The notes beneath the pieces were generated by a model that was given only the letters and a program-made list of their open reading frames with translations, did no database searches and was not told the origin of the DNA. 55,809 nt of DNA, from contig JAKVBG010000028.1 of NCBI GenBank assembly GCA_022447605.1, positions 1 to 55,809 of the forward strand, given 5' to 3'. The stretch's first letter is position 1. Each line of letters starts with the position of its first letter. Shown in pieces: positions 55,116 through 55,809 of this stretch. This DNA comes from Mariniblastus sp. (GTDB lineage Bacteria; Planctomycetota; Planctomycetia; Pirellulales; Pirellulaceae). Position numbers and translations under genes: made by a program.

Positions 55116-55809
55116 ATGGCCAACAAGTCGACACGTCGTACCTTTGTCAAATCCACGGCTGCCCTGGGCCTTGGTTGTTGGGTGGCGGGTGGTGTTTCCG
55201 CCAGGCAATCCCGGTCCGCGTTGGAAGAAATCCAGTTTGGCTGTGTTGGGGTCGGGGGCAAAGGTTCCAGTGACTCGGCGGATGCCAACAAACCGGAAAA
55301 CGGCAGCAAGGTCGTTGCCGTCTGCGACATCGATGACGGGACCCTGGAGGGGGTGAAAAATAAATTCCCCGGGGCAAAGCATTTCCACGACTTCCGGGTC
55401 ATGCTCGAAAAAATGGGCGATTCGATTGATGCCGTGACCGTCAGCACGCCGGATCACACCCACGCCCCGGCTTCGATGATGGCGATGGGAATGGGAAAAC
55501 ATTGTTTCTGCCAAAAGCCGCTTTCCCATTCGATTTACGAAGCCCGTGTGATGGGTGAATTGGCGCGGAAAAAAGGTTTGGCGACCCAGATGGGCAACCA
55601 GGGAACGGCCAATGGTAACCTGAGGCTTTCGGCTGCCTTGATCAAGAACGGTCTGATTGGGAATGTTAAAGAAGTTCATGTCTGGACCAATCGACCGGTC
55701 TGGCCACAGAGTTATGGCCTGAAGGTCAAAACGATGCCGGCCCCCAAGAACGTGCATTGGAACGAGTGGATTGGCCCGGCCGAAATGTGTGAATACAGCC
55801 CCGAAATTC
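55116..55809 (+). CDS. Tat-exported GFO/IDH/MocA-family oxidoreductase (partial, C-terminus beyond right edge)
   Basis: About 231 N-terminal residues are visible. A twin-arginine signal (STRRTFVKSTAALGLGCWVA) begins the chain, then a Rossmann domain with FGCVGVGGKGSSDSA, VVAVCDIDDGTLEG and AVTVSTPDHTHAPASMMAMG, and the family's CQKPLSHSIYEAR, where E-K-P is replaced by Q-K-P. Such enzymes use tightly held NAD(P) on sugar-like substrates, and Tat export lets them carry the cofactor across. AGGAG ten bases before the ATG sets the start. Substrate unknown. Confidence 0.92.
   Translation, partial: MANKSTRRTFVKSTAALGLGCWVAGGVSARQSRSALEEIQFGCVGVGGKGSSDSADANKPENGSKVVAVCDIDDGTLEGVKNKFPGAKHFHDFRVMLEKMGDSIDAVTVSTPDHTHAPASMMAMGMGKHCFCQKPLSHSIYEARVMGELARKKGLATQMGNQGTANGNLRLSAALIKNGLIGNVKEVHVWTNRPVWPQSYGLKVKTMPAPKNVHWNEWIGPAEMCEYSPEI

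Overview
The window reads as a piece of a Planctomycetota chromosome, most likely from the Pirellulales. This is inferred from gene content; no rRNA gene is present to confirm it. Supporting signs are tetrahydromethanopterin C1 genes (fae, mtdB, an ATP-grasp partner), two exported sulfatases, a ThuA-like protein, a twin-arginine GFO/IDH/MocA oxidoreductase, a 1,658-residue dehydrogenase/cupredoxin/cytochrome c protein, signal peptidases carrying zinc-ribbon insertions, and LptB together with Mur-ligase-type genes. Housekeeping genes are scattered as singletons or pairs, which is usual for this phylum. Coding density is high and both strands are used. I saw no tRNA, rRNA, CRISPR array, insertion sequence or prophage.

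Layout. 1-2.3 kb: C1-transfer genes (ATP-grasp, cut by the left edge; fae; mtdB). 2.3-4.9 kb, minus strand: zinc-ribbon membrane protein, upp, DedA/VTT protein. 4.9-9.2 kb, plus strand: two paralogous zinc-ribbon signal peptidases I, then lptB. 9.2-14.6 kb, minus strand: ThuA-like protein and sulfatase (overlapping), apt, a small membrane protein, eno. 14.9-18.5 kb: ribE and rsmA facing rpsA. 18.5-19.3 kb: a gene-poor stretch holding a short terminated transcript candidate with a near-perfect Shine-Dalgarno. 19.3-28.5 kb: small lipoprotein, trpS-acpS, ROK kinase, lepA, an exported helical protein, a HEAT-repeat protein, rpmE2, yqgE and a small exported protein. 28.5-36.4 kb: conserved hypothetical, ogt, a gene-free 480-bp stretch with a candidate structured RNA, a motif-degenerate MurE-type ligase, an HTH-EIIA fusion with a tandem receiver-like protein, hisE-hisG, miaA. 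36.6-45.2 kb: aspS, sulfatase and glmM, a second phosphohexomutase, and a shortened uvrC. 45.2-55.8 kb: an HtrA-type protease beside a catalytically degenerate HtrA paralogue, the giant redox protein, a thioredoxin/TPR protein, and the start of a GFO/IDH/MocA oxidoreductase cut by the right edge.

How the parts fit. Much of the accessory content concerns the envelope: export processing (two signal peptidases I), LPS transport (LptB), wall precursors (GlmM, MurE-like), periplasmic quality control (HtrA pair), and breakdown or oxidation of sulfated or complex sugars (sulfatases, ThuA, GFO/IDH/MocA, the cupredoxin-cytochrome dehydrogenase). The most unusual items are the intact/degenerate HtrA pair, the lipoprotein-like signal peptidase, the MurE-like ligase lacking most family motifs, and two terminated RNA candidates without a protein-coding explanation.
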